Origin: Rhodopirellula bahusiensis
GTDB lineage: Bacteria; Planctomycetota; Planctomycetia; Pirellulales; Pirellulaceae
Assembly: GCF_002727185.1 (NCBI RefSeq)
Contig: NZ_NIZW01000002.1
Span: 620,001 to 684,000 of the forward strand
Reading direction: 5' to 3'
DNA: 64,000 nt
Shown: positions 17,661 to 28,100 of the stretch, one piece after another
Layout of the letters: each line of letters begins with the position of its first letter
Position numbering within the stretch: the stretch's first letter is position 1
The notes under the pieces: generated by a model
What the model was told of the DNA's origin: nothing
Seen by the model: the letters and a program-made list of their open reading frames with translations, nothing else
The model's database searches: none
Translations under genes and position numbers: made by a program

Positions 17661-17906
17661 TCACATCGGTGGATCGCCGAGTGAAGCCACATCGACCGGG
17701 AAGTCTTCGCCGTTGAATGTGACCACGTCCCCGTCGTGCAACTGTTTGCGACGACGTGTGTCGACCTCGCCGTTTACGATCACTTCGCCGGCCTGGATCA
17801 GGACTTTGGCTTCGCCGCCCGTTCCAACCAACCCCTCTCGTTTGAGAAAGTCATCCAGTCGAACCATTGGGACCGGTGTGTTGGGCTGCGTTGATGAATC
17901 GCTCAT
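17661..17906 (-). CDS. S4-domain RNA-binding protein
   Basis: The 81-residue protein is almost entirely an S4 domain: MVRLDDFLKREGLVGTGGEAK, then IQAGEVIVNGEVDTRRRKQL and the turn DGDVVTFNGEDF. This is the small stand-alone form (YbcJ/YaaA-like) that binds structured RNA, often in ribosome-related roles. Ahead of it is a 13-residue Ser/Thr/Pro-rich leader. Its start overlaps the stop of the secreted endonuclease-fold gene by 4 bases (ATGA at 17903-17906), so translation is probably coupled although the two products act in different compartments. Confidence 0.85.
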   Translation of the reverse strand: MSDSSTQPNTPVPMVRLDDFLKREGLVGTGGEAKVLIQAGEVIVNGEVDTRRRKQLHDGDVVTFNGEDFPVDVASLGDPPM

Positions 17907-18949
17907 TGAATCTGGAATCGTGCGAGGACGGGATTGTGGTCACTGATGTCACGCTGGTCATCAGGGATGTCCCAGTAGCTGTTCCAGTGTTCGTCTTGGG
18001 TGTCTTGTTTGCCGCCGAAGTTCAAATCGTTTCGAACCGTGACATCGCGAAGCGATAGGTCGGCGACGCCAGGTGTGTCGATGACCAAGTCGCGCGAAAC
18101 GAGAATGCGGTCGAATTGCCGACCGGGCAGCAAATGTGTCGTTCGGTCTGCGGCGGGAATTTGATCGTGTAAGTCAACCAAATCGTCGGAGGGATCGTCA
18201 GTGCCTCGCGAAATCAAAACGGCGAGGTCCGAGTCCGGGGAGATCTGACCGGCCAACTCTTCCGTGTTGAAGTCTCCGGTGACAATGACGTGAACCGGTT
18301 GATCCGGGTTCGGTTGCGATGCCTTGACCCCGGCGACCAGTCTTTCGAGCCATAGGCTGAGCGTGCGTGCTTGCCGGGCTCGCAGTTCGCCTTTTTCGGC
18401 CATCGCGCGAAGGTGACAATTCGCGATCACCAGCAATTCGACGTTGCCGTTGACTGGTATTTCGACGACGGCGAACAGATGTTTGGACACTGACGCGTAC
18501 CCACGTGACTTCATCGATGGCGTGACGATTCCACGAGAGATCGATTGCACGCCGGTTGTCGTGGTCGCCAAGAACGCGACGTCTTGCTCGGTGTAAAAGT
18601 CTTCGCCTTTGATCACGTAGTCGTCGTACTTCAGGCCGTGATTGCGATCGATCGCTCGAGTCAGAAAATACATGACGTTCTGACTCTCGATTTCCTGCAA
18701 TGCCACCACCGTTGGCTGCACGTTCGCGATCGCCGCGGCAACTCGGTCGCGTCGCCAATCCCATTGTTCGCGGCTGGGAGCAGTCTTTTCACGCCCGAGT
18801 TCACTCGGGTTGTCCGCCGGTTGATCGTCGAAGAACCATTCCAAGTTCCAAGTCATCACGCTGAACTCGGTTGGCTCCTGTGCGTCGGCGTGAGATCCCG
18901 TGGCACCAACAATCAGCCCGGCCGTGGCGAGCAAGTGGATCAATCGCAT
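17903..18949 (-). CDS. Secreted endonuclease/exonuclease/phosphatase-family protein
   Basis: ATG 18949 is preferred to the upstream ATG 19009 because it opens a signal peptide (MRLIHLLATAGLIVGATGSHADAQ has basic, hydrophobic and AxA-like parts), giving 348 residues. The DNase I/APE1-like fold is marked by TWNLEWFF (early Asn), VVALQEIES (metal-binding Glu), VTGDFNTE (Asp-x-Asn) and the terminal SDHNPVLARF (Asp-His pair). These residues make up the usual Mg-dependent phosphodiesterase site. The enzyme should act in the periplasm or outside, on nucleic acids, phospholipids or phosphorylated sugars; sequence alone does not say which. Confidence 0.85.
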   Translation of the reverse strand: MRLIHLLATAGLIVGATGSHADAQEPTEFSVMTWNLEWFFDDQPADNPSELGREKTAPSREQWDWRRDRVAAAIANVQPTVVALQEIESQNVMYFLTRAIDRNHGLKYDDYVIKGEDFYTEQDVAFLATTTTGVQSISRGIVTPSMKSRGYASVSKHLFAVVEIPVNGNVELLVIANCHLRAMAEKGELRARQARTLSLWLERLVAGVKASQPNPDQPVHVIVTGDFNTEELAGQISPDSDLAVLISRGTDDPSDDLVDLHDQIPAADRTTHLLPGRQFDRILVSRDLVIDTPGVADLSLRDVTVRNDLNFGGKQDTQDEHWNSYWDIPDDQRDISDHNPVLARFQIQ

Positions 18950-19024
18950 GATGTCATTCGTCGATGATGAGTGGTGCGTTCGGCTTTGGTTTGCGCAGAA
19001 AAGTTTCACGAGCGATTCCGACGA

Positions 19025-20230
19025 TCAAGCTTTTTCTGCCGCGATGGCTGCGACGGCGAGCAAGTCGGCTCGTTCAAAGCAGAATTGCTCCAACGCTTCC
19101 AGCCCGGATGTGTCGCCGGCCTGCTTGGCTCGACGGGCCATCGCCAATAACTCGGGCAAGACTCGTTGAACCGGAACGTCGTCCGGGAACAACTCGATCG
19201 CGGCGCGGAGGGCTTCGGCGGGACGGCCTACTCGATCGAGCAAGTCAATGTAGGTCTCGATGGCTCCCGCACCGGCAACGTTGACGTCGACTGTGCGAGC
19301 CTTCTGCTCAAACATTCGCAGGGACGTGTCGACGCTTTGTCCCAACAACGCTGAAAAGAACGCCGAGTGAGCGGGATAGAAGTCGACGAAGGGTTCTTCG
19401 CCGGGGTACTGGAAGTCGGAGGGCAACCGGCGACCGTACTGGCAAAGCTGCAACGCTTGATCGATCATTTCGCGATCATCAATCACGGTCGCGAAACGGA
19501 CGGTTGACGACAAGTGAGTTGTGTCGAGGTGATAGCCACCGCCACCGAGAATCCATTTGTGCTTGGCAATCAATTCACCGAGATTCAGATTCGCGGCATC
19601 CTCTTCGATGGTTTCGGCCGAGACGCCGTTTTCGGAGCCGCGGTTTCGAAAGTCGTCGCGAACGAGTGACAGAAGTTCGTTGTAGAACGATGTCAGCAAG
19701 CACTCCGCTGCAATTTGGCGATCGCCTCGCGAACGTGTCGCGATGGCTTGGTCGTAGAGCGTGATGCTGTTGCACGTGCCCTGGTGTTTCAGCACAGCGT
19801 TGTAACCACGACGAAGGTCGATGCTTTCGTGCAGCAGCACCTGAGTCATCTCGTCGTAGTTGTCGTCATCGATCTCGACGTCCTCGAGTAACCGCTTGGC
19901 CAATTCGGTGTCGCCGGTCGGACGCAGATACATCCATCCTTCCGCGATGCGGCCGTCCTGGATCAGCATCGCACCGGCTTGGCGACACGCGTCGAGCAGG
20001 TCTTCTTCGAGAGCCCGTTCGCGTTGTTTTTCCGCGTCCGTCTTGGCGGGTGCCAGCGGTTCGTCAGGATCCGCGATCATCGGCAGACCATGAGCCAGCC
20101 GGCTTTTCATCTTGAGTGCTTCGAACAGTTCGACCGGCTGACGTTCACGCCGGTAGTGGGCGATGACTTCGTCGATGCGTTTGGCAGGATCGGTGCTGAG
20201 ACGCGTGAGCAGTTGAGGATCGAGCGACAC
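19025..20230 (-). CDS. Conserved helical protein of unknown function
   Basis: The 401-residue protein has no signal peptide, membrane segment or recognised domain. It is predominantly helical, with repeated 30-40 residue helix pairs in the C-terminal third (QALQLCQYGRRLPSDF, TYIDLLDRVGRPAEALRAAI, VLPELLAMARRAKQAGDTSG) that look TPR-like. A conserved-looking Gly/His stretch (KWILGGGGYHLDTTHLS) lies near 235. It could be a cytoplasmic scaffold. The neighbouring gene downstream is the secreted phosphodiesterase-fold protein, with about 75 bases between; a shared role is not evident. Confidence 0.7.
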   Translation of the reverse strand: MSLDPQLLTRLSTDPAKRIDEVIAHYRRERQPVELFEALKMKSRLAHGLPMIADPDEPLAPAKTDAEKQRERALEEDLLDACRQAGAMLIQDGRIAEGWMYLRPTGDTELAKRLLEDVEIDDDNYDEMTQVLLHESIDLRRGYNAVLKHQGTCNSITLYDQAIATRSRGDRQIAAECLLTSFYNELLSLVRDDFRNRGSENGVSAETIEEDAANLNLGELIAKHKWILGGGGYHLDTTHLSSTVRFATVIDDREMIDQALQLCQYGRRLPSDFQYPGEEPFVDFYPAHSAFFSALLGQSVDTSLRMFEQKARTVDVNVAGAGAIETYIDLLDRVGRPAEALRAAIELFPDDVPVQRVLPELLAMARRAKQAGDTSGLEALEQFCFERADLLAVAAIAAEKA

Positions 20231-20450
20231 GGAAAATGGGCTTTGAGGCGGGGATTATCGGGGATTGAGCGTCCCCGAACGTGACGCAGCAGGGCTCAAA
20301 TGTCAACGGTGAGGAGATCTGACGAGCCGTTTGTCGACTGCTTTCGCTCGCGATGTGTGTCGCAAATTGCGTTGAATTTCCAGAGCTTGATTGATCTGGC
20401 GAATTTGCCGGTGAAGCTATCCAAAGGTACAATTGCCAGGGGAGAAACAC

Positions 20451-20669
20451 ATGACAGATTTGCTGGAAAAGGCGTTTCAAAACGCTTCCAAGTTGCCACC
20501 TCAGGAACAAGATGCCCTCGCGAAGTGGCTGCTTGCTCAGATCGAGGACGACCGACGATGGGACGAGTCATTCGGCAGTTCCTCGGCGTTGCTAACATCG
20601 CTTGCAGCCGAGGCGTTGCAAGAAAAGGAATCAGGGGATGCAGTTCCGCTCGTACCGGATGAGCTTTGA
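20451..20669 (+). CDS. Type II antitoxin, small cyanobacterial/planctomycete family
   Basis: ATG 20451 has a good GGGGAG site at 20438-20443 and gives 72 residues (start MTDLLEKAFQNASKLPPQEQ). The layout matches a small antitoxin family common in cyanobacteria and planctomycetes: a helical N-terminus with LPPQEQDALAKWLL, the RRWDESF motif, then EALQEKESG and a C-terminal PDEL. Members pair with RelE/ParE-like toxins. The stop overlaps the toxin ATG by 4 bases (20666-20669), so translation is coupled with the antitoxin first. It probably neutralises the toxin directly; no DNA-binding domain is obvious in its short sequence. Confidence 0.82.
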   Translation: MTDLLEKAFQNASKLPPQEQDALAKWLLAQIEDDRRWDESFGSSSALLTSLAAEALQEKESGDAVPLVPDEL

Positions 20670-20935
20670 ACTCGTTTACAACGCGACGGTTCCGAGACTG
20701 TTTCGCCGCTCTGCCGCGGCATATCCAACAGCAGACGCGAGAGGCATATCGCCAATTCCTCCTGAACCCGTCGCATCCGGGGCTTCGGTTCAAACCAATC
20801 GTCGGGCACGACAACATCTGGTCAGCACGAATTACATTGGACTATCGCGCGGTATGTGTCATCGAAAGCGGCAATGCCACTTGGTTCTGGATCGGATCTC
20901 ATTCCGACTATGACAAGCTTCTATCCGTTGGCTGA
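20666..20935 (+). CDS. RelE/ParE-superfamily toxin
   Basis: The 89-residue basic protein has the compact RelE/ParE layout: two N-terminal helices (FRDCFAALPRHIQQQTREAYRQF), then strands with LRFKPIVG and WSARITLDYRAVCVI, and the C-terminal FWIGSHSDYDKLL. The RITLDYRAV strand and the GSHxDYD ending are typical of the HigB-like branch. HigB/RelE toxins usually cut ribosome-bound mRNA, whereas ParE poisons gyrase; sequence does not settle which. It follows its antitoxin with a 4-base overlap. No truncation is seen, so the module appears intact. Confidence 0.85.
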   Translation: MNSFTTRRFRDCFAALPRHIQQQTREAYRQFLLNPSHPGLRFKPIVGHDNIWSARITLDYRAVCVIESGNATWFWIGSHSDYDKLLSVG

Positions 20936-20992
20936 AGCTGGTGGCTAGCGTAGTGGTCGCGAACTGTTTGATCTGGAACGCGATGGTCCGGG

Positions 20993-23900
20993 TCAGACGA
21001 TTTCCCAGCGGCCGACCAAACCGTCGTCGAGGTCGACGTAGTAAAGTGCTCCGTCGGGGCCCTGGCTGATCGCGACCACGGCGCCGGCACCGGTTGTGAA
21101 AGTTTGGACGTTGGTGATCGCTCCGGTTGCATCAACGTCTCCGTGCCGAACAATCCCCTGGCCGAGGTCGTTGAAGAACACATCGCCGGTGTAGTCGTCG
21201 CCGTACAAGGTACCTCGGTAGACATCACCCATCACGATCGCATTGATGCCATCGGCCTGGTGATTCAAACCGTACTGCGAGGATGTCACGACGACGTTCT
21301 CGGCGAAGAAAGCAACTCCCTCAGGCGTGCTGGCGTAACCCGGATTGACCAAGCTGGTTCCGCTGCCGCCTTCATAGAACGGCCAACCAAAGTTCGCACC
21401 CGGGCCGGCGGAGTTGATCTCTTCCCATTTCGTCCATCCAACGTCACCAACGAACAAGCGTCCTGTGACGGGATCAACGGACATACGGAACGGATTGCGA
21501 AGTCCCAATTGGTAGACCTTCGATCGGTTCGCATCAGGATCGCCGTTGTAGAACGGATTGTCCGACAAACCATCGCCGGTCAGCGGATCGATTCGCAGCA
21601 CCTTGCCTGACAAACTGTCGATGTCTTGCACCCGGTCGGCTCGCACGTCGACGCGGTTGTAGCTGGCACCGTCACCGATGGAGACGAACAACTCACCGTT
21701 GATCCCAAACGCGAGAGCCCCGATCGTGTGCGATTCGCTGTCGCTGTTGATGAAGTCGTTGATGTACGTTCCATCAGGATTCTCGCCGGCGGGAGCTTCC
21801 GTGAAGTTGAACGTGCTATTGGCCTCGCCATTGAAGTTCTCCCACGTGCTATTGCTGCCCAGCAGAACGACTTCGCTGCCCGCAACCGCGGTTTGGTAGT
21901 TGTTGGCGACATCGGCGGTCACACGGATCAGACGGCCCGCGCGGTTGCCTTTTCCATCGGGACCGGCCAACGATCCGTTGCTGTACTGATTGACCTCGGG
22001 CGGGTCGTAGGTGAAGAGCAGATAGACGTACGGATTGTTTGCGAAATCGGGATGAACGGCGATGTCCAGCAATCCGCGGTCGCGAGTTCCATTGACGATT
22101 CCCGAGATGTCAATGAATGGATCGGTAGCAACCGCGCCGCCCTGAACGGTTTTGACAACTCCGCCTTGTTCTGAAACCAACATCGTTCCGTCGGGAAGCC
22201 AGTCGATCGCGGTAGGCAGACTGAGCTGCGAGGCGATTGTGGTGCTGAGGACTTCGTCGCCGCCAACGACGGGCGGATCCAGTGACGGAGCGGTTTGATC
22301 GACCGACCAGTTCAGAATGCGATGCGAGTTATCGAGTCCCCCAGTGCCCGCGGTGAAGCCCACGAACCCGGCCTCTCCCACCTGTGATTGCAAATCGACG
22401 GTGGCTTTCATCAAGGCGTGCGTGGGCTTGGTCGCGTCATCGGAAAGATAGACCGCCAACACGTTGCTGGTTCCGTTGTATTCGACCCAGGCATAGCGTG
22501 GGCTTCCGTTGTTGAGGTCCAGATCTGGAACCGCAGTACGCACGTTCGAATAAACCGAGCCAGTCAGAATCGAAACGTGGTTGTCGTTCAGGTCCAGGCT
22601 GTTTCGATAGGTGTCAAATTCGATGGCGACCGAGTTCGTGATGTCTTGGTAGCCGAGTTCCTCGCCCGACCCGCCAATCGCAGCGGCACCGCGTGGATCG
22701 TTTTGGATGGTGAAAGTCAGCCCGTCGGCTCCGTCAGTGCCTGCACCATTCATCGCTCGAAACGCGAACGAGGTGCGGAAGGAACCATCGTCGGCCAAGT
22801 TGACCGCGGTCGAGTAGAACGCACTGCCGGCTTGATCGTTGAGAGCTTGAGTGAGCTCCAACGTGTTGCCGGTTTGGCGAGCCGTTCCGTTGAGAGTCAG
22901 GCCAGAGACATCGGTGAAATTGGCGTAGTCAGGTAGGCTGACTTCGTCGTCGACGATCGATACCGTCGCGGTTCGGGGCACCAGCAAATTGGCTCCTCCT
23001 TGCACGTTGTCGATCGTGATGTTGAAGGTCTCATTCGTTTCCAACAGAGCATCGTCCAGGATCGAAACTGCAATTGTTTGCTCGGTGACTCCATCGGCAA
23101 AGGTGAGTGTTCCCGTTTGACGCGTGTAGTCGACTCCTTCGCTTGCCGTTCCAGCGAACGTGTCGTAATCAACCGTTGCGATGCCATCGCTGCCGCCAGT
23201 TCGGACGACACGAATCAAAGCCGTTCCCGCATCTTCATCGACGGCCACGTTGCTGGTTTCCAACGAGACGGTGCCGGGACTGGTCGACGTCGTTCCGTAT
23301 TGGAAGTACCCATTCGCATGCAGCCACTCGGACTGTTTGAACCCGGGGGTCAGGCCGTCTTCTTGCCAAGTGCCGGTGGAGTAAACCGTCTCGGCTTCGG
23401 TTTGATAGGAAGTCCCGTCCAGCTCGACTCGGTCAATTCGAACGTTGCGATCGACCGCTCCGTTGGCTTGGTACAAATCATTGGTGAAGCGAATTTGAAT
23501 CTGTGAGATGTCGACCGTCTCGTCGGCTTCGAAATCCAGTTTGACAAAGTCTCCTGTGTCGATGTCCCCACCGATGTTCTGCCAGGTCTGTGCATGTTCG
23601 CCACCGATCCATAGTTCAATCGTTTCGGTGTTTTCAGCTCCCGCGGCGTAAACGGAAATCGAACTGGTGGACGACGGTGCGGCATATTGGAAGTAGCCGT
23701 TGCTGTGAATCCACTCGCTGCGTCGGAAACCCGGTGCGACGCCGTCTTCTTCTCGCCATGTTCCTGTGCCGAACGTGTTCGCGTTTTCGGATTCAACCGT
23801 GACGCCGTTGACGGTGATGGAGTCGACGACCAAGTTTCGATCGATGCCTTGTTCGGGTTGGTACAAATCGTTCGTGAAGACAACTCGCACATCGTCCGCC

Positions 23901-24766
23901 GTCGCGTCAGCCGCACCGTTGTAGGTGAACGTCTGGAACTGCCGCGTGGAAACGTTGCCACCGATGTCGTTCCAGGTTTGGACGACCTCTCCATTGACTT
24001 CCAACTGCATTTGCTCGGACCCCGTCGTGCCCGCGGCACGCAGGGAAATCGGCAACACCATCTCGATGTGTTGCAAACGGTCGACGCTCGCCAGCAGCAA
24101 ACTTTCGATATTGCCGACTTCAAACTCCAAGTCCCAATCGCCGCCGCGGGTAGCATGTCCGGTCGCGTCATCGGAAGCTGCGACGTCGGCTGATGTCAAT
24201 CTCGCGAGCGTTGTGATCAGGTCTCGTCCGGCTAAGCTTCCGGCTGTGTTGCACCCATAGAGCAGAATGTCCGCATTGTTGGTCAGAGAGTCCTGCCAAC
24301 GTTGGAGTTGACCGGAATGCTGTTGGATCGTCATCGCATCGACGCGTTGACCAGCCAATTGCAGTGCGCCAGCCTCGCCATGCGAGACGACATGCACCGC
24401 GCGGACGTTTGTGCGGCTGCTCAAAACCGCGGTCATTTGATCGATCGCGGAAGTCGCACGGTCGAGCAGCACAATCTCGACGCCGCCGCGCATCAACTTG
24501 GTCAGCTGTTCCGATTGCTCGACGTCACCATCAATGAACGCGATTTCGGTGGTGGATGCGTTTAAGACCGAGGAATCAATTGCACCGGAATCGGGAGCGG
24601 CCGAGTTCGATTCCGCTGAGCCGGATGTCGCGGCGGCAGCCACTTCGGCACCGGTGTCTCCCGCGAGCATCAGACGTGGTTCAAGCGGTTCGATCGACCA
24701 TTCAGGCTGGGCGAACGAAGGTTGGCGTTTGGATTGAAATCGAGTCATCAGGCGGAGTCCGGGCAC
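20993..24766 (-). CDS. Giant surface protein: LEPR-XLL, DUF4347, two carbohydrate-binding modules, Calx-beta, L-type lectin and sorbosone-dehydrogenase domains
   Basis: The protein has 1257 residues from 24766; ATG 24748 (MTRFQSKRQ) is an alternative. The N-terminal motif IEPLEPRLMLAGD (25-37) marks planctomycete export. DUF4347 spans about 74-215 with a His-Gly (H129) and Gly-Cys (C172) pair like a caspase-type dyad. Two tandem copies of a xylan-binding (CBM60-like) module follow at about 240-365 and 370-495, each with FTNDLYQ and GTW...SEW...NGYFQY. A Calx-beta repeat (about 500-605) and a bacterial L-type lectin domain (about 615-825, DGLTFTIQND, AIEFDTYRN) come next. A glucose/sorbosone-dehydrogenase beta-propeller begins near 835 (LPTAIDWLPDGTMLVSEQGG). 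The whole reads as a cell-surface sugar-binding and possibly sugar-oxidising protein. PQQ dependence is family knowledge, not seen directly. Confidence 0.85.
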   Translation of the reverse strand: MPGLRLMTRFQSKRQPSFAQPEWSIEPLEPRLMLAGDTGAEVAAAATSGSAESNSAAPDSGAIDSSVLNASTTEIAFIDGDVEQSEQLTKLMRGGVEIVLLDRATSAIDQMTAVLSSRTNVRAVHVVSHGEAGALQLAGQRVDAMTIQQHSGQLQRWQDSLTNNADILLYGCNTAGSLAGRDLITTLARLTSADVAASDDATGHATRGGDWDLEFEVGNIESLLLASVDRLQHIEMVLPISLRAAGTTGSEQMQLEVNGEVVQTWNDIGGNVSTRQFQTFTYNGAADATADDVRVVFTNDLYQPEQGIDRNLVVDSITVNGVTVESENANTFGTGTWREEDGVAPGFRRSEWIHSNGYFQYAAPSSTSSISVYAAGAENTETIELWIGGEHAQTWQNIGGDIDTGDFVKLDFEADETVDISQIQIRFTNDLYQANGAVDRNVRIDRVELDGTSYQTEAETVYSTGTWQEDGLTPGFKQSEWLHANGYFQYGTTSTSPGTVSLETSNVAVDEDAGTALIRVVRTGGSDGIATVDYDTFAGTASEGVDYTRQTGTLTFADGVTEQTIAVSILDDALLETNETFNITIDNVQGGANLLVPRTATVSIVDDEVSLPDYANFTDVSGLTLNGTARQTGNTLELTQALNDQAGSAFYSTAVNLADDGSFRTSFAFRAMNGAGTDGADGLTFTIQNDPRGAAAIGGSGEELGYQDITNSVAIEFDTYRNSLDLNDNHVSILTGSVYSNVRTAVPDLDLNNGSPRYAWVEYNGTSNVLAVYLSDDATKPTHALMKATVDLQSQVGEAGFVGFTAGTGGLDNSHRILNWSVDQTAPSLDPPVVGGDEVLSTTIASQLSLPTAIDWLPDGTMLVSEQGGVVKTVQGGAVATDPFIDISGIVNGTRDRGLLDIAVHPDFANNPYVYLLFTYDPPEVNQYSNGSLAGPDGKGNRAGRLIRVTADVANNYQTAVAGSEVVLLGSNSTWENFNGEANSTFNFTEAPAGENPDGTYINDFINSDSESHTIGALAFGINGELFVSIGDGASYNRVDVRADRVQDIDSLSGKVLRIDPLTGDGLSDNPFYNGDPDANRSKVYQLGLRNPFRMSVDPVTGRLFVGDVGWTKWEEINSAGPGANFGWPFYEGGSGTSLVNPGYASTPEGVAFFAENVVVTSSQYGLNHQADGINAIVMGDVYRGTLYGDDYTGDVFFNDLGQGIVRHGDVDATGAITNVQTFTTGAGAVVAISQGPDGALYYVDLDDGLVGRWEIV

Positions 24767-25106
24767 GTTGGATTACCAGCACCTCTCTGGCACAATCGTC
24801 ACAGTGCGGCTCTGCAGAGGGGTGGTGTTCCAAGCATACCTACCGACACAACCGATACAACTCTCCCAGTGTGATTTTTCGCCCCGGACAGCGTCAACAA
24901 CTTCGCCGAAATCGGCGGCGGTTTCGAGATCGTCCCCGGTCTCGAGCGCGAACGATAGTTTCCACCGATCAGTTCAGCCGCCGGCCGTTACGCCCGGTCC
25001 TCACCATGAACCGCATGCGCTATTTACTAGATGCCAAGAACGATCGGTGCAGCGGTGTAGGCAGGAACCGCAGCTAATGCCGGCCGGCTAAAGCACAAAA
25101 AGAGAC
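24767..25106. other. Intergenic region, 340 bp, no gene seen
   Basis: Lies between two minus-strand surface-protein genes. It presumably holds the promoter of the DUF4347/lectin gene and the end of the dockerin gene's transcript region upstream. I see no repeat module or RNA gene here; short open frames lack any domain. Confidence 0.5.
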
Positions 25107-28100
25107 CTACTCGTCCGATTCTTCGGAAAGCAGTTTGAGTGCCGAGTCGTGGTTGTCGCTGCCCAAGTCGCTGACCCGTGATAGCACATCAACCAGTTGA
25201 TTCGTAGAAACCGCAAATGGGTCGTCGGTGCTGGTGTCGATCAGCTTCGTCAGATCCGACAGCACGGAATCGCGAGCCTGACTTCGGAGGGATGACTGTG
25301 CGAATCCGCGAGGAGCGTTTGGCCCCATGGAGTCATCACTGCCGGGGACCAACGGTTGATTCGAATCGTCGTCACCTTGAGCGAGCTCGTCATCGACGTT
25401 CGGTTCTCCTTCGCCTTCTCCGTCGTTGGATTCTTCTTCGCCGTTGTTGACCGTCCCCGCGGGAGTCAAGATTTGATTCAGGTGGTTGATCACCAACAAC
25501 GCATCGAGAGCCGTCACGAAGCCATCGCCGTTGACGTCGTAGCCAAACCCGGGATCACCAAAGCCGACCGGTCCGGGGCCGTATGTATTGAGGTAGTTGA
25601 TGATCGTCAACGCATCGAGCGCGGTCACGTCGTTGTCGCCGTTGACATCGTGAGGTTCGATGTCGTTGTGGTACGGTGTGTCGTTCTCGGTCACTTGGAT
25701 CAAAAACGTTTCGGTGACCGGATCGACTCCAGGCGATTGCGAGCTAGCAGTGATGTCGAGCTCGATCTCTTGTTGATCCGCCAGCAAGACAGCAACGCCT
25801 TCGGCCAACTTCAACGTCGAACCGTCAAACACGAACCGCGAATCGTTGACGGACAGTGTGTGGTTGTTGGCGGCTGGGTTGCCAGCGATACGAAGTTCAC
25901 CGACGACCGCGCCGGCCATTTGTTCTTCGACGGTGGAAGGCGTCAGTGCAAAGCCAGCTGGTGTTTCCGGCATATCGACGACCTGCAACGTGATCGCTTT
26001 TTCAAACGAGTCGTCCAGGCGAGAAACCGTGAGGTTCACAACGATGCTCTCTTCGGCTTCGAAATCGACCGCGATGCCGGGCTTTAACCGCAGGCTTCCA
26101 CCGAAGACAAAGAAGCGATCATCATCGACTTCGAAATCGTAGGTTTGATCTTCGTCTTCATCGACCACCGTGATTTCGGTGACCACGTCGCCCTCAAAAT
26201 TTTCGCGGACGGTCGCGTTGTTCGGCAACACGTCCTCGATCGGATCGTCTTCATCCGTTATCTGCAGAGTCGCCGTGTGGATCAAAGGTTCTTCGAAGTC
26301 GGGATCATGAACGGTGATGATCAACGGGATCGCCCATTCATCTTCCCAGTTCAAGCTGCCGGGACCGACGAAGATCAGATTGCCGTCTTGGTCGACGATG
26401 AAGCGTTCGTCATCGATCTCGATGACATGGTTGGCTTGGCCATCCCCATCGATGACATCGATATCACCGATGGGAGCGCCCGGCAGTATGTTTTCAGGGA
26501 CCGGATTGACGTTCGGGATGACTTCGATCGGAGCATCAGGGACATTCACGACGGTGATGTCCAAAACGTGTTCGGTGAAATCTCGACCGTCGTGCAGCCA
26601 AACGGTGAACTGATCGACGCCCGCGAAGTCCTCGATCGGAACATATGAAAGTGAACCGGCAAGCGTCACCGTCGACACGCCAGCACTGGTGCCTTGCATT
26701 GGCAGCAGAATGAAATCGTCGTCGTCCGCGTCCGCTGAATCGCCGTAAACCGCGGGAGCCGCGTTGGTCAGCACGGTGTCTTCGTCCATCGTCCAATTTG
26801 GCGGCGTGTCGTAATCCGGCGCCGTGTTGGCACCGATCAAACGCATGCCGAATTCGATCGGCGCGGGATCTTGGTTGTTGGTGATTTGCACTCGGTGAGG
26901 CGCCGGAGTCCGCAGGCTCATCTCGGCCAAACCAGCCGCGCCCACAACCGCAACTCGACGCAATTCAGGGTCGAGCGAGATGCCCTGGACGCCCGAAGTT
27001 GCGGGCAGGTTGAGAGCCGACAAATCAATCGCCAAGTCGACGACCAAGTCACCTGTGTCTGCATCAATCAATCGCAGGCCAGCCTCCAGTGGGTCAACCG
27101 AGTCCGGACTCAAAGTCACGATCAAACCGCGAGCCGCATCAATCGCGACGGGGCCGTCGTTTGAGAGGCTGTAAAGAGTCGCCAGGTCGGTCGACTCCAG
27201 ATCGTGGACGGTCAAACCATCGGACTGGCGGACGACCAACAAGCCTGCTTCATCGCTGAAGCCGACTACTTCGACGCCGCCGTCGACGATGATTGGATCG
27301 TTCGTCAACAACGAGTGACTCGCATTGCTCCAAACGTGAATTTCCAGGCCGTCGTCCGTGCCGCCTTGTCCGTCATCGATTTGCGTCGCCCGAGCCAGGA
27401 TCGAACGGGTCGGACCGTCGCTCGATCGAGGAGTCGAATCGCCAATCAGTTGTGTGTCGGTAGGGATCAGTGCACCGGTGGCGTCGGCACTGAGGCTGTT
27501 CGTGTCGACGGTCCACAATTGGGAGGTGCCATTTTCGGCGGCTTGCAAAAGCAGTCCGCGACCGACATCGTCGATGGCGTGATCGACGAATTGCGGGGCC
27601 AAGTCGCTGTCTTGGAATGGAGTCGATCCGGCGAGCGCCGCGTCGACGATGAACGCTTTGTGTCCGACGGCGTTATCACCCAAAGCGAACAAATCGCCAG
27701 CGGGTGAACGCCAAAGAGCTTGAATGCCAACGCCCAAATCCAACGTCGACGCAACCGTTCCGCTGGCCGTCAATGTGTTCAGCGAGGTGCCTTTCGCGAA
27801 AACGGCCGGCAAGACAACTTCGTCATCCGTTCCCGCGTCGAGAACAAAGGCTGGAGTGACGGCGGTGATCTCCGATTCGCTGAGGAACGGGTTCGCCGTG
27901 ATCACCGACGGAGTGGTTTGAATTTGTGATTGGGTTCCGTTGAAGACGCGGACCACGTGGGTTCCGTCGCCCAATCCATTCAACGAAAACTCACCGGATT
28001 CATCCGTCAATCCGTATCGCTCGCCTTGATCGAGTGTGCCGTTGTCGTTTTGGTCGACGAACACCAACCGATTTGCCAGCGTCGATTCTTCGGCTTCTTT

